From: Mesostigma viride
Taxonomy: Eukaryota > Streptophyta > Mesostigmatophyceae > Mesostigmatales > Mesostigmataceae
Direction of reading: 5' to 3'
NCBI GenBank assembly: GCA_009746045.1
Contig: RPFO01001994.1
Span: 1 to 44,095 of the forward strand
DNA: 44,095 nt
Shown: one piece after another, positions 1-9,086 of the stretch
How positions within the stretch are numbered: the stretch's first letter is position 1
Layout: every line of letters begins with the position of its first letter
Notes under the pieces: model-generated
Database searches by the model: none
Seen by the model: only the letters and a program-made list of their open reading frames with translations
What the model was told of the DNA's origin: nothing
Position numbers and translations under genes: made by a program

Positions 1-450
1 ACCACCGCAGAGACGATTACCACCAGCCCTTCGAAACTGTTTTCGGTACGTGGGCTTCGAGTAGCATGGGAGTGAGTGAGAAGTGTTTACAAACATGTGC
101 AAATCCAGCTCAACGCAGATTTCATTTGGGAGTCTATGTATGCATATGTGTGATGAAACTTGAAAAAACCATGAAAAACTGCATTTTGGGGTATTTATGC
201 AGCATTTTGTCACCTATTTGTCCATCCAACCAACCTGAAATTTGTGGCATGCTGCATGGGATGTTGTTTTTAGAAAACATGTGCAAAAGTCCAGGCCCAA
301 CGAGTTCATTTGATTGTCTTAATATATGCATACATCCAGAAAGTGCTGAAAAATACGGTTTTTTGCTACAAATGTCACCAGTTCATCTGCGACTCCCCAA
401 ATTTTTTTGGACCACATGGCATATAAGATATTAGAGGTCAAACTGACCAT
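1..450. repeat. AT-rich degenerate tandem repeat, unit about 184 bp
   Basis: No convincing gene lies here. The block AAACATGTGCAAA at 91-103 recurs at 275-287, TTCATTTG at 121-128 recurs at 305-312, and TATGCATA at about 138 recurs at about 325, so two diverged copies of a roughly 184-bp unit lie head to tail. The block is much richer in A and T than the coding DNA from 700 onward. Repeats of this length and base composition are common in eukaryotic satellite DNA, so a host origin is possible, but that is inference. Confidence 0.55.
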
Positions 451-526
451 TAATTATTCTTCTCCAAGATAATTTCCAGGGGAAGAAAATGGTTTTCGAG
501 TGATGCGTTGTCAAGAAAATGTCAAC

Positions 527-625
527 GGTGGCACGGTGCACGTGCACGTGCAACGGTGGCACGTGGCACGGTGGCACGGTGGCACGTGGCACGGTGGGCA
601 GGTGGCACAGTGGCACCCCAGGTTG
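527..625. repeat. GTGGCAC-type short tandem repeat
   Basis: About 100 bp are built from imperfect copies of GTGGCAC and GGTGGCACGT. All reading frames through it give low-complexity shadows. It lies about 90 bp upstream of the first plausible viral start codon at 711 and could be part of its upstream region or simple slippage DNA. Confidence 0.7.
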
Positions 626-710
626 GGCAGTCCACGCGCGCCCTCCTGTCTGCACAGGGAAGGACACGCGGGGCGGAAAAAAAAGCAAAGAGTGTATAGT
701 ATAAGTTGAA

Positions 711-1055
711 ATGAACGGCCTCCTGGTGCAAGACTCCATGACAGCATTCTCGGCCATTTTTTCCCAACTTATCCCCTTCGTGCTTCTGGAAGACTACCCC
801 ATCGAGCCGGCGCTATTCAAGGCGGTCATCGTCTTTTCGTGCGCGTACAAAGCCGTACCGAAAATCGACGTGTCCATATTGATCACAGGGGTCTACTTCC
901 TTATCCAGGCCCTGCTGCCGGACATAAAGAAGAAGGCCGAGTCATCCGCCGCCAATCAGAGCGCTTCCCAGGGCGCGTCCAACACTCAGTCCGGCGGCGG
1001 ACAAAACGGACAGAATGGCAACGTTCGACGACTTGCCACTAGATCTTTTAGGTAA
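711..1055 (+). CDS. small membrane protein, unknown
   Basis: A 114-residue protein that I do not recognise. Residues about 10-70 are largely hydrophobic, with one segment around 14-26 and stronger ones around 35-45 and 55-68, so one to three membrane passes are likely. The tail from about residue 75 is rich in Ser, Gln, Asn and Gly. The ATG follows an AT-rich stretch after the GTGGCAC repeat. The gene overlaps the next gene, in another frame, by 41 bp, a tight packing common in large DNA viruses. A virion or internal membrane protein is possible but not shown. Confidence 0.55.
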   Translation: MNGLLVQDSMTAFSAIFSQLIPFVLLEDYPIEPALFKAVIVFSCAYKAVPKIDVSILITGVYFLIQALLPDIKKKAESSAANQSASQGASNTQSGGGQNGQNGNVRRLATRSFR

Positions 1056-1956
1056 AATCATGGAGGACCTCCCTGCCCGCGACGCCATCAGCCTGCGGGC
1101 GGTGTCCACAACGGCAAACGAGGCCTTCAAGAGCGAGTTCCCCTTCCTGCGTTTTTTGTTGCAGGCGATGGACGACCCGCGCCTCCACATCGCCCAAGGG
1201 TCCCTCAATTCGGGGGAGGCCTACACTGTCCGCCGGATGCTGATGGGGGCGCGCGACCTCCTGCACCGGCTGCGTAAGGAGGACAGCAGCTTGTATGCGG
1301 CCCCGTACGCGGGGGCGCTGGGGTGCGACCTGGACCTTTTTTTCCGCGTGCTCAATCACCTGTTCCCGCACGTGCGCGGGGCGGGCACGACGACGCACGT
1401 GACGGTCGGCCTGAGCCAGGTGTTCTCTCTCCCATCGAGCATGGCGGTCTGCCAGCACCGCTCCAGCGCCAGCCAGGGGGGGGAGGAGGGCCTCCGCGAC
1501 GTGAGGTCGATGCTGATGAGTGGCGAGCTGGTGAGGAATGACATCGACCCGAACTCGCAGCACAGGAAGTACGGCTACATGCACGTGGACATCCCTTGCG
1601 GAGACCTCACGCCGATCACTTTCTTCGTGGACAGCGAGCAACGTATGTGGGCCCAAAAACACAGCCTGTGGTGGATGGCGCCTCGCCTGACGGACACGTT
1701 CGCGATGGTGGACGCGGATGGACAGGTGTACACGATGGCGACATGGACGCGCGAACTGGACCGCGAGCTGGGCTATTTCCACAGGAAGCCCGCGGAGTGC
1801 ATCTCCCGGTGGTCGCGCTGGGGCACGTGCGTGTTCTGCCGCCGAGCCCTGAAGATGATATACCACCTAGAGGCCGGGTTCGGGCCGGGGTGCGGGAAGA
1901 GGTACCACCTGAAGAAGGAGCGAGAGCCCGCAAAGCTCACCGAAGTAGATTTGTGA
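1015..1956 (+). CDS. F-box protein with C-terminal Cys-rich motif
   Basis: A 313-residue protein. Residues 3-37 fit an F-box: the pattern LPLDLLGKIMEDLPARD followed by LRAV matches the conserved Leu-Pro start and the Leu-Arg core. F-box proteins link substrates to SKP1-cullin ubiquitin ligases, so a role in diverting host ubiquitination is inferred. Near the C-terminus, CVFC at 272-275 is followed by GFGPGC ending at Cys293, a pattern like the small zinc-binding DUF6011 motif. The middle shows no family I can name. Its start lies inside the previous gene and its end overlaps a small minus-strand reading frame. Confidence 0.7.
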   Translation: MATFDDLPLDLLGKIMEDLPARDAISLRAVSTTANEAFKSEFPFLRFLLQAMDDPRLHIAQGSLNSGEAYTVRRMLMGARDLLHRLRKEDSSLYAAPYAGALGCDLDLFFRVLNHLFPHVRGAGTTTHVTVGLSQVFSLPSSMAVCQHRSSASQGGEEGLRDVRSMLMSGELVRNDIDPNSQHRKYGYMHVDIPCGDLTPITFFVDSEQRMWAQKHSLWWMAPRLTDTFAMVDADGQVYTMATWTRELDRELGYFHRKPAECISRWSRWGTCVFCRRALKMIYHLEAGFGPGCGKRYHLKKEREPAKLTEVDL

Positions 1957-2164
1957 CGGGCGTGTGGATGCCTAGGAGCAGGTGGAGCAGCTCCCCTGTC
2001 CCCACCAAGGCCGCGAACGTGACCGCCGCGTCTCGGACGACGAACATGCCGGCGGTCCTGCGGCGACTAATGAGCAGGGCTGCGGCGAGGGTGGCTACCC
2101 AGTCGAACACGGCCGTGCCAAGGATCTTCGGGGCCCGCAGCGTTTGCAGAAACGAGCCGCTCAT
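1937..2164 (-). CDS. possible small two-segment membrane protein
   Basis: A 75-residue frame on the minus strand from an ATG at 2164, filling the gap between two plus-strand genes. It contains two hydrophobic stretches (around VFDWVATLAAALL and AAVTFAALVGTGELLHLLL) separated by a short basic hinge, which fits a hairpin membrane protein. A longer upstream frame exists but its extra part is low-complexity. It overlaps the end of the F-box gene by 20 bp. The sequence character is better than a random shadow, but there is no homology I can cite. Confidence 0.4.
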   Translation of the reverse strand: MSGSFLQTLRAPKILGTAVFDWVATLAAALLISRRRTAGMFVVRDAAVTFAALVGTGELLHLLLGIHTPVTNLLR

Positions 2165-2225
2165 ACTACGCTTATCTCGCCCACAAAAAATTGTCCGGTG
2201 ATGACAACTACGAGAAGAGGAAGAA

Positions 2226-2831
2226 ATGTACGAGTTCATGAAGACGGGCCTCCTGTGGGACGGCGACATGGCCTCCTCCTCCATCACCTCTCAACAGAAG
2301 GACGTGGTGATGGCCATCATTTGCAACATATTGAAGCACACCTGCGAGCGCGCGGACGCGTTTCTCCGCCACAACCCCGAGTTCGCCAACCCGCGATTGG
2401 ACATCTGCGCCCTGCTCCATCGCGCCCTCCTGGCGGAGTCCATGACGCACATGGACAGGCCCGGGCTCGAAGAGGAGGTGCGGGACGTGACGGCCGTCAT
2501 ACGGGGAGAGGCAAGGGGCGTGAAGAGGGCGCGGGAGGAGGAGGAGGAGGAGGAGGAGGAGGAGGAGGACGAGGAGGAGGAGGAGGAGGAGGAGGAGGAG
2601 GAGGAGGAGGAGGAGGACGAGGAGGCGTGGGATTTCGCGGAGATCGACACGGCCGACCCATCCTGTGCGTGCAACCAGTGCCGCCAGCTAAAAAGTGCAT
2701 TGGGTGACTGGGAGGCGTGGGCCCCCGACGACCAGTTCTTGAGCGCGATCAAGGGTTGCATCACCAAGATCGGCGCCGTCGTGCTAAGGGACATGATGAG
2801 TGAGGAGGGTGATGTCCGAGATGCCGAATAA
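2226..2831 (+). CDS. acidic protein with long Glu tract and Cys motif
   Basis: A 201-residue protein that I do not recognise. Residues about 20-95 look helical and folded. A long run of Glu with a few Asp follows at about 103-136, encoded by a (GAG)n microsatellite at 2537-2620. After it comes a CACNQC motif that could bind metal and a short hydrophobic-aromatic tail. Acidic tracts of this kind occur in histone-binding and nuclear proteins, which is only a hint. The gene is convergent with the RING/TRAF gene, with 33 bp between the stops. Confidence 0.6.
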   Translation: MYEFMKTGLLWDGDMASSSITSQQKDVVMAIICNILKHTCERADAFLRHNPEFANPRLDICALLHRALLAESMTHMDRPGLEEEVRDVTAVIRGEARGVKRAREEEEEEEEEEEDEEEEEEEEEEEEEEEDEEAWDFAEIDTADPSCACNQCRQLKSALGDWEAWAPDDQFLSAIKGCITKIGAVVLRDMMSEEGDVRDAE

Positions 2832-2864
2832 ACGTTTCATTTCATTTCCATGAACATTAAAAAA

Positions 2865-3629
2865 CTAAAGGCTTATGTAATCCTGCCCCATCTGGGACTG
2901 CAAAAACGGCGAGTTTTCCCCTCGACCCTCGCCAAAGTACCCCTCGCCAAAGAAGCGCGTGTGGTCTTGCTCGCAACTGCACTGGGGCGTGCCATAGCCC
3001 GGGTCCCACAGACTCCATTGAAGCAGGTTGTTCTCGTTGCATGTCCTCCACATCCCCAACTTGGTGCGCAAGTTGTTGATGAGCACCACACACGGGTACT
3101 GGCCGAAAGGGCACTCTTCCTCGTGCCGCTTGATGCCGGCCATGTCCGCCACGTGCTTGCAGCCGTCGCTCTCCAGGTAGTACTTGCATGGAAAGTGTCG
3201 GCAGGCGGATCTATGGGGGGCGATGTCCCTCCTGCGCAACAACTGCTGGCACCCAAAGCGCTGGTTGGGACACGCGACCTTCTTGTATCCGCAATCCTTT
3301 TCATGGGACAACAGCACCATGCCCTTCGCTGTAAAGTCGCACCCGTCGTGGGGGCACCTCCTCGCAACCTCTGCGGTGATGCTGCCGACCCGGATGCAGG
3401 GGCGGAAGACGTAGCGATTCCACTGGCCCCTGCACACGATGCACCTCCCCAGCACCGCGGACGAGGGGCCGCCCCTGCTCCTCTGTTTGGCGATCAGCTG
3501 CTCCATGCACGGACGCCTGCAGACCATGGCCTCGCACTTGCCCTCCTGGACCCTCGTGCTGCACTCGATCACGACGGGGTCCATCAGCATGTTCAGGCAT
3601 ATCGCGCAGGAGAGGTCGTCCGCACTCAC
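2865..3629 (-). CDS. RING-like / TRAF-type zinc finger protein
   Basis: A 254-residue Cys/His-rich protein. The N-terminus has CAIC, a later Cys, an MVCRRPC pair and CIVC, the spacing of a variant RING finger. From about residue 90 it continues with CPHDGC...H..DCGYKKVACPNQ and repeats of the same C/H spacing, the pattern of TRAF- or SIAH-type zinc fingers. Proteins of this architecture act as E3 ubiquitin ligases or signalling adaptors, so control of host ubiquitination or signalling is inferred. The C-terminal 60 residues are less conserved in character. The single frame is intact. Confidence 0.75.
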   Translation of the reverse strand: MSADDLSCAICLNMLMDPVVIECSTRVQEGKCEAMVCRRPCMEQLIAKQRSRGGPSSAVLGRCIVCRGQWNRYVFRPCIRVGSITAEVARRCPHDGCDFTAKGMVLLSHEKDCGYKKVACPNQRFGCQQLLRRRDIAPHRSACRHFPCKYYLESDGCKHVADMAGIKRHEEECPFGQYPCVVLINNLRTKLGMWRTCNENNLLQWSLWDPGYGTPQCSCEQDHTRFFGEGYFGEGRGENSPFLQSQMGQDYISL

Positions 3630-3728
3630 GGCGATCTGGGCGGGGTGCTCGTCCCCGGACGCAGCGGATGGGGGGGATTCATATTTCGCGTCTGCACACG
3701 CGCGCCCGCCCGCCCCCGGCTTTTATGT

Positions 3729-4153
3729 TCACCCCTCATCGCTGCTGCCCGACGTGGCGGCCCCTCCTGGAGCCTCCTGCTTCTTGGTGACGCGCTTCAG
3801 CCTCCTGACCTCCACGACCTGGGTGTCGTTCAACGCGTCCAGGCACTGCTGGGCGCGCGCCTCGTCGCCGTCGAAGAAGGCCACGAGGCGTTCTAGATAG
3901 TCCCCCTTTTGGATGCCGCCTTCTTCCTGTGCGTCCTCACCAGCAGCTTGTCGGAGGTGCCGGATATATTGCAAGCGTCCACGCCGGCGGAGACCATGCT
4001 CTCCAGGATGTCATTCTCCAGCGCGGTCTTTCTCTTCTTCAGCGGCTTGATGTCCACGGTCACCCTCTTCACGGCGTCGTCCAGCTCGATGTACTCGGTG
4101 GTCATGGTGCGCATCCTCTCTCGCCAGTCCGCCCCCGCTACTGCCGCCTCCAT
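3729..4153 (-). CDS. DUF5760-like protein, frame break
   Basis: Two overlapping frames read as one protein of about 140 residues. The first half (TEYIELDDAVKRVTVDIK and on) is a charged helix, and the second (GDYLERLVAFFDGDEARA) continues with a short helical domain and a basic end. This matches my memory of the DUF5760 family, small proteins of unknown function found across giant viruses. The frame changes at a short A run near 3906-3909, where one missing A would explain the break, as at other homopolymers in this window. A true pseudogene is the alternative. Confidence 0.6.
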
Positions 4154-4214
4154 TTACTTACAAAGGGACAAGAGCTTTTTCCACCCCCTGTAAACGCACC
4201 GCCGGACCCCGGCC

Positions 4215-4889
4215 TCATCCAAACATAGAGGAGGAGCCCGGGCCTCCCCACAGGTTGTTGCGCGGGGGCGCTCCTGATTCGCCCCACACACCGAGCGAGC
4301 TTGCGGCGGAGACCTCCGGGAACCCGTATATGCCGTTGGATTGCACGTCGATTCCCTGCATGGGCCACGTGAACCGCGGGTCCATGAGGAAGGTGTTGTC
4401 GGTGATCATCTGCCCGAACGCGCCCTTGGTCGCGACCCCGATGGACCCCCATCCGTCGACGGAAATGGGGGCCGGGATGTACGGCCGCAACGTCTGGATG
4501 TCCGTCACGGGGAAGTCCTTGGTGTTGGAGGTGATGAAGCCCACGCCCACCTTGTGGTCGTCGAGAGTGGCGCCCACGACGTCCTCGGGCTTCGGCAGCC
4601 GCTCGGTCCCGAAGCTCAATTGGTCTTCGAACGTGGAGCCGTAACTCAGCCCGGCCCCCCGCACACGCGTGTCCAGGTTGAACATCATGTCGTAGGACTC
4701 GGCGGGGACGATCATCGTCGCGGTGCCCGCGTCCGCAGCGAAGGAGGAGTTGAGGGCCTGGAACGCCTCGTCCCCGCAGATCGTGTCGAAGATTTCCGGA
4801 CGCGAGGTGACGCCGACGTACTCCTCGCTCGTGTTCGCAACGGGGTTGCAGCGGGATCCCATCATGATCTCTTTCCAGAGGGCACACAA
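4215..4889 (-). CDS. unknown protein, possible virion component
   Basis: A 224-residue protein of mixed beta-like character that I do not recognise. It lacks obvious membrane segments, metal-binding motifs and low-complexity tracts except for a Gly/Ser/Asn/Pro-rich end. Several in-frame Met codons lie near the start (residues 1, 9 and 10), so the true start may be slightly later. The composition, rich in Gly, Thr, Asp and aromatic residues, resembles structural proteins, but nothing in the sequence proves this. It lies just downstream of the OTU gene on the same strand. Confidence 0.6.
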   Translation of the reverse strand: MCALWKEIMMGSRCNPVANTSEEYVGVTSRPEIFDTICGDEAFQALNSSFAADAGTATMIVPAESYDMMFNLDTRVRGAGLSYGSTFEDQLSFGTERLPKPEDVVGATLDDHKVGVGFITSNTKDFPVTDIQTLRPYIPAPISVDGWGSIGVATKGAFGQMITDNTFLMDPRFTWPMQGIDVQSNGIYGFPEVSAASSLGVWGESGAPPRNNLWGGPGSSSMFG

Positions 4890-4948
4890 ATTAAATTGAG
4901 AAATGTTACTGCGCTACTTCCTTGTCGCCGTATTCCGGTCGCTTCTTC

Positions 4949-5314
4949 TTAGCGGATTGCCTGCCGCCCTCTGGCGATTGCCACTTCCGCGGGGGCGGCC
5001 CCGAGTGCGGCGAGCGGGCGCCCCATCTGGCGCCGAGGCGGCAGCCGGGACCCTCCCCTGGCTCGCTCGACTAGACGTGCTGCTTCCCCGCCCGCGGCCG
5101 CGCCCGCGACCAGCAGACGGTTGCGCGCCCGCCGCCCCCCCGGTTGAGAGCTGCTGCCTCTCTTAAGGCCTCCTTGCAAGACGGAGGGCGGGCGCCCTCT
5201 CAAGTTTTGATCCCTCATTAGGCGCTCGCCGCCCACCCCCACAAGATTGTTGAGAGTCTCCGCGCTCCTCCGCTGCGGGTCCTGCTGGGAGCGCGTCTGG
5301 CCCGGCGGGGACTG

Positions 5315-5345
<31 letters not shown>

Positions 5346-6637
5346 ACGTCCGACTTCATGATCAAGGCCTCCCAATGATCACTTTTGTGGCGAATGTAAA
5401 CGGGCGGGATGTTGTTTCTGCTCCCGCGATCGTAGAGGGCATACCAAGACCAATCTCCAACAGTCGTTTTTTCTTGGTAAACGTAGATAGGCGTCCGAAA
5501 ATGGCGCGATAAGATGGCAATCGCATCTGATTCCCCTTCGGAGCATTCAGTCGGCTTGAATATTTTTTTGAGTTGGTCTTCGATAGTTGTTCCGGGCGGG
5601 TCTGTGAGCAGATGCGAGGGGAATTTAGCTCGTATCTCTTTGACATATTTTTCAATCTGCGGACGCACTTCCTCTTTCAGCGCTAGCGTCCTCTGGACCA
5701 CCTGTTCGGACGTCACGGTCTCCCCTTTCCGGAACGCGTCCACAATCAAGAGGGCATTAAACATGCATTTGCCATCACCCTGCGTGATGCGCCTGAACGC
5801 CGACTCATCACCATCGGGCGCCTTCACGACATAGTCCTTGTCGACGCCCGCATCCATGCGTGGGGGGTATCTGACAGACCGGTCATTAACCGAGAAACCG
5901 AAGCTGTTGTTGTCTCCGGACCATGCAACGTTGTTCTCGCCTCCCGTAGGGTCAGGGTCTAGGGGTAAGGGGTTAGGATTAGACGGCGGTGTAGGATTGG
6001 ACGACGGTGGTTGAGTAGGATTAGACGGCGGTGTAGGATTGGACGACGGTGGTTGAGTAGGATTAGACGGCAGTGTAGGATTGGACGACGGTGGTTGAGT
6101 CGGTTGAGAAGGATTGGGCGGTGCTGGTCGAGACTGTGGGGTGTTGGATTGCTTGTTCTTGGCTCGAGAAGCCTTTAGGATGCCGTTGAGGACAGAGGCA
6201 AATTGGCCCGCTGGCTGGCTGGGGGGGGCTGGCTGGGGGGGGGCTGACTACCTGTGGGGGTGGGGGCTGGCGGGGGGTGGACAGACTTGGCTGCCGGGGG
6301 GGGCTGACGGGGGATGAGGCTTGGCCGCCACCCGGCGCAAACAGCCCGTAGTGGCGGAGTTGCCGCAACCTCTGACACTGCGCCCTAGACCCGTATTGCT
6401 TACCGTACGGCGGCGGATCTCTAATTCCGCAAAAAGCGGTCGCGGCCGTCGGAGCGGCGTCAATGTCCCTGTTCCCCCCCCGCGAGGGAAGAGGGTGCGG
6501 GCCACCACGTTTCCAAATAGCCTGATGTGATGCTTGCATTCCTCCTCTGTGCCCATGGGGACTCCATTAGGTCCTAAACCATCTGTGCTTATTTTGTTTC
6601 CGCAGTAAAATGGGGGGGGCATGCGTTTGATTATCAA
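4949..6637 (-). CDS. OTU-family protease with N-terminal Cys motifs, frame breaks
   Basis: The clear part is a 302-residue frame starting at 5857: it holds GDGKC with Asp28 and Cys31 and SDHW with His161, the catalytic pattern of OTU deubiquitinases. A run of Pro follows, then an Arg/Gly/Pro-rich tail whose last frame is uncertain; another frame runs to about 4906 with a lysine-rich end. Upstream, the same frame stays open into a Pro/Ser/Asn repeat, and two further frames carry FYCG and FCG motifs followed by GT/GS...C...RxYG. I read all as one gene beginning at 6637 and broken at G/C runs near 6230 and 6477. Removal of ubiquitin from host or viral proteins is the expected role. Confidence 0.65.
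5976..6101. repeat. three tandem 42-bp units coding Pro/Ser/Asn repeat
   Basis: Units start at 5976, 6018 and 6060 and are nearly identical. On the minus strand each encodes 14 residues of the type PPSSNP/TPPSNP/TQ. They form a flexible linker between the N-terminal Cys motifs and the OTU domain. Confidence 0.85.
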
Positions 6638-6648
6638 TAGGTTACATT

Positions 6649-7335
6649 TTACTCAGCGGCCACACCATCCTCCTCACGGGGCTCCTCTCTCTCAATGAAG
6701 GAGTACGCATTGGGGATGCGGCCGTTAGGGAAAAACTGGACCATCTTCACTACGGGGGAGCACCCGAACTGCTTGTCCATGAACCAGAGGCGCGAGACCT
6801 CCACAATGGCCTGGACGTACATTCCCCTCTCTAGATCCTCCATCTTGGCCGGCAGCTTGTTATCGTCAAAAAACTGACACTCCGGCTTGTCGTTGCGGAA
6901 GGGCACAGTGCACTTCAACGTCGGGGGGAACTGCTCTTTCTTGGAGGGCTTCACGGCCGAGGTGTACAGCTCGTTCACGACGTCCAGACTTATCTTCTTG
7001 TTGAACCAGGTCGTGCTCTTCTCGAACGAGGTTTCTTTGTTCCGGTCGTCGAAGGCGACCCACTTGCTGTAAAACTTGCCCCCGTCCTCCTCCTCGTTGA
7101 GGTAGTCATCGAAGCTGAGGTCGAGGGTGTACTTGACCTCTCCTTTCTTCCCCTCGAAGCGGCTTATGCCGAAAGGCGCCCTCATTTTCGGGGTCTGGAT
7201 GCGGATTGGCACCTCCTTCCCATCCTTGGCGTAGTTCAGATAGACGGACAGCCCGCCGGTGGTGGACCTCTTCGGGTCGCGGTACACGATCTTCTTGGGG
7301 TCGAAATCCTCGAACAGGACGATCGTGGACGCCAT
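6649..7335 (-). CDS. DUF5871-like DNA-binding protein
   Basis: A 228-residue protein. Features that recall the giant-virus DUF5871 family are an early lysine-rich beta segment, the motif QTPKMRAPFGIS, a WF pair before a helix, PPTLKCTVPF and a C-terminal tryptophan/glycine segment (SRLWFMDKQFGCSP). The family is widespread in algal and amoebal giant viruses and is thought to bind single-stranded DNA in replication; that function is recalled and not demonstrated here. I chose the ATG at 7335 because the 17 residues upstream are Ser/Ala/Pro filler and because a repeated GGACGCTTG array begins just upstream. Confidence 0.65.
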   Translation of the reverse strand: MASTIVLFEDFDPKKIVYRDPKRSTTGGLSVYLNYAKDGKEVPIRIQTPKMRAPFGISRFEGKKGEVKYTLDLSFDDYLNEEEDGGKFYSKWVAFDDRNKETSFEKSTTWFNKKISLDVVNELYTSAVKPSKKEQFPPTLKCTVPFRNDKPECQFFDDNKLPAKMEDLERGMYVQAIVEVSRLWFMDKQFGCSPVVKMVQFFPNGRIPNAYSFIEREEPREEDGVAAE

Positions 7336-7420
7336 GATGACAGGGGCGGGCGCGGACGCTTGGGACGCTTGGACGCTTGAACACACGGACGCGGACGCTT
7401 GGACGCGTCGGTCGCGAACT
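7336..7420 (-). promoter_or_regulatory. candidate promoter array with GGACGCTTG repeats
   Basis: Directly upstream of the DUF5871-like gene, GGACGCTTG or close variants occur four or five times. The longest match, GGACGCTTGGGACGCT at 7354-7369, is matched at 15 of 16 positions by 37205-37220 upstream of PCNA, which lies on the same strand. A shared early-gene promoter element is possible. Confidence 0.3.
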
Positions 7421-7458
7421 GCGGGAGTCTGTGCTGATCCGCAGACCTGATGGGATCT

Positions 7459-8016
7459 TTATACCATGTCCGCCCAGCGGGTATCTTGTGGCGCGGCGCC
7501 ATCGGCCATCTCCGTATCCTCTTCCGTACTGCTGGGTGCTCGAGATCCGGCCCGATATTCCGTTATCTCTTTGCACGCTGACACGAACGCGGCCAGGGGC
7601 ATGCGCCCCTTCATGAGGTGGACGAAATGGCACACGAGACGGATATTGGACGGCGCGTACCCCATCATGCCGTCTATCAGGTCGATGGCCGCGGAATCGG
7701 CGTGCCTCTCCTTGTCGGGGTTGTACTCGTGCTTCATCTCCCTCCCTGTGATGGCGCACCTCCCCCCCTGCGCGTCCCATATATCGCACAGGTCTTTCTC
7801 GGTGGCGGCAATCCGGTCCCTCCTCCTGGGCACTCTGCCGATCTTATCCAGCTGGGAGCGGAAGTACCCCATTTTGGTGCTCCGGAACTCCGCGACCGAC
7901 GCCCTCCTGCACGCCCTGCACACTCCCGCGTACCTCCGGCTCCGGCTGTCCAGCTCGCCCTTCGCCTTAGGCTGCTGGCACTTCACGCAGACGGTGGCGG
8001 CGGCCGAGTTTTCCAT
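7459..8016 (-). CDS. HNH-type endonuclease-like protein
   Basis: A 185-residue protein. The N-terminus has two CxxC pairs (Cys10/13 and Cys33/36) with the spacing of a zinc-binding head. The middle holds GGRCAITGREM followed by a segment ending IDLIDGMMGYAPSNIRLVC and FVHLMKGRM, the order of motifs in HNH nucleases that use a CxxC-free core. HNH nucleases cut DNA and are frequent in large viruses, often as homing or host-genome-degrading enzymes. The C-terminal 30 residues are acidic. Several residues of the textbook HNH pattern are replaced, so activity is uncertain. Confidence 0.65.
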   Translation of the reverse strand: MENSAAATVCVKCQQPKAKGELDSRSRRYAGVCRACRRASVAEFRSTKMGYFRSQLDKIGRVPRRRDRIAATEKDLCDIWDAQGGRCAITGREMKHEYNPDKERHADSAAIDLIDGMMGYAPSNIRLVCHFVHLMKGRMPLAAFVSACKEITEYRAGSRAPSSTEEDTEMADGAAPQDTRWADMV

Positions 8017-8059
8017 GGCGAGGGCGGTAGCTACCTACCTCTTAGATATACACCCGGCG

Positions 8060-9033
8060 CTAACCGCACCGGTGTCCGGTGTACACTCGGGACCGGTTCG
8101 ACGCCAGCAGCTTCCTCGCGCACCCCTCTCGCATGCTCTGTAGGGCCAGCCACGCCTTGATGCACGGGGAGGAGGAGGAGGAGGAGGACGCGTGTTGGGA
8201 GTACAGGGACGCCACGAGCCTCTCCCCCTCGGCGCGGTCCGGGCTCCTCATCGCCCGCAGCGCCCTGACGATGGGGGGGGGCTGTCTCCGCCCCCGCCTG
8301 TCATCGCCAGCACGGCGTTCCATACCCTGGGAGGCGACAGCGCCGCCTTTGCGGCCACGCGCGCGTGGGATCGGACGGCCCGCGCCTTCCGCTCGCCCGA
8401 CACGGGCAGCAGCAGGGACATCAGGCGCAGGGTGTGTGCCAGGCCGTCCCTGTGGGGGTCGTCCCCCTCCAAGGGCGCCGCCTCCTCCCCCAGGAGGCGC
8501 CAGGGGAGGGAGGAGGCGACGTCGGCGGAGTTGCCCAGGTTGAGCAGCGCCGCTCGGTACTCGGAGGTCAGACTGGACGCGATGAGCGCGCACAGGTGCG
8601 GCCGGGGGAGGCCCTCGAGCCTATCCTCGGCGCACCCGGACAAGGCGGCGGCGCTCCTGGCGAGCTCCCGGTGCATGGAGAGGGGGCATTGGAGGAGGTT
8701 GACCGTGCACAGGATCCTGGTGATGCTGTCGACGATGTCCTCGGCGACGAGGGCGCAGAGGTCCGCTTTCGTGGCCGTCTGCACGGCTCGCGGGGGGAGG
8801 TACGGCCGCATCTGGGAGACGAGCAGCACCACTTGGGCCCTACCTAGCGCCTTGGCGACCCCGCGCGCGCACTGGACGGTCTGCCTCCCCATACTCTGCT
8901 TGGGCGGGATCACTCCTAGCGATATGGTGCGCAGGTACGCCTCGAGGGGGGCGGCGGGGCGTTCATCCACGGCCGTCAGATCTTCGATGCGCATCAGAAG
9001 GCCGAGCAGCGTCTTCACCTCGTCTAGGGCCAT
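8060..9033 (-). CDS. unknown alpha-helical protein, frame break
   Basis: An approximately 325-residue helical protein of unknown function. The first 250 residues run from the ATG at 9033 and are rich in Leu, Ala and Arg with scattered Cys. The frame then breaks at a run of nine G (plus strand) at 8273-8281; adding one base lets it continue for about 75 residues through a Ser run to a stop at 8060. The continuation has coding character (IVRALRAMRSPDRAEGE). No domain is recognisable. It is followed by the HNH gene on the same strand. Confidence 0.55.
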
Positions 9034-9086
9034 GTTTAAAAGGCTCGCCTCTCTACATAGCTATTGACATTTTTGGCAGACGACGA

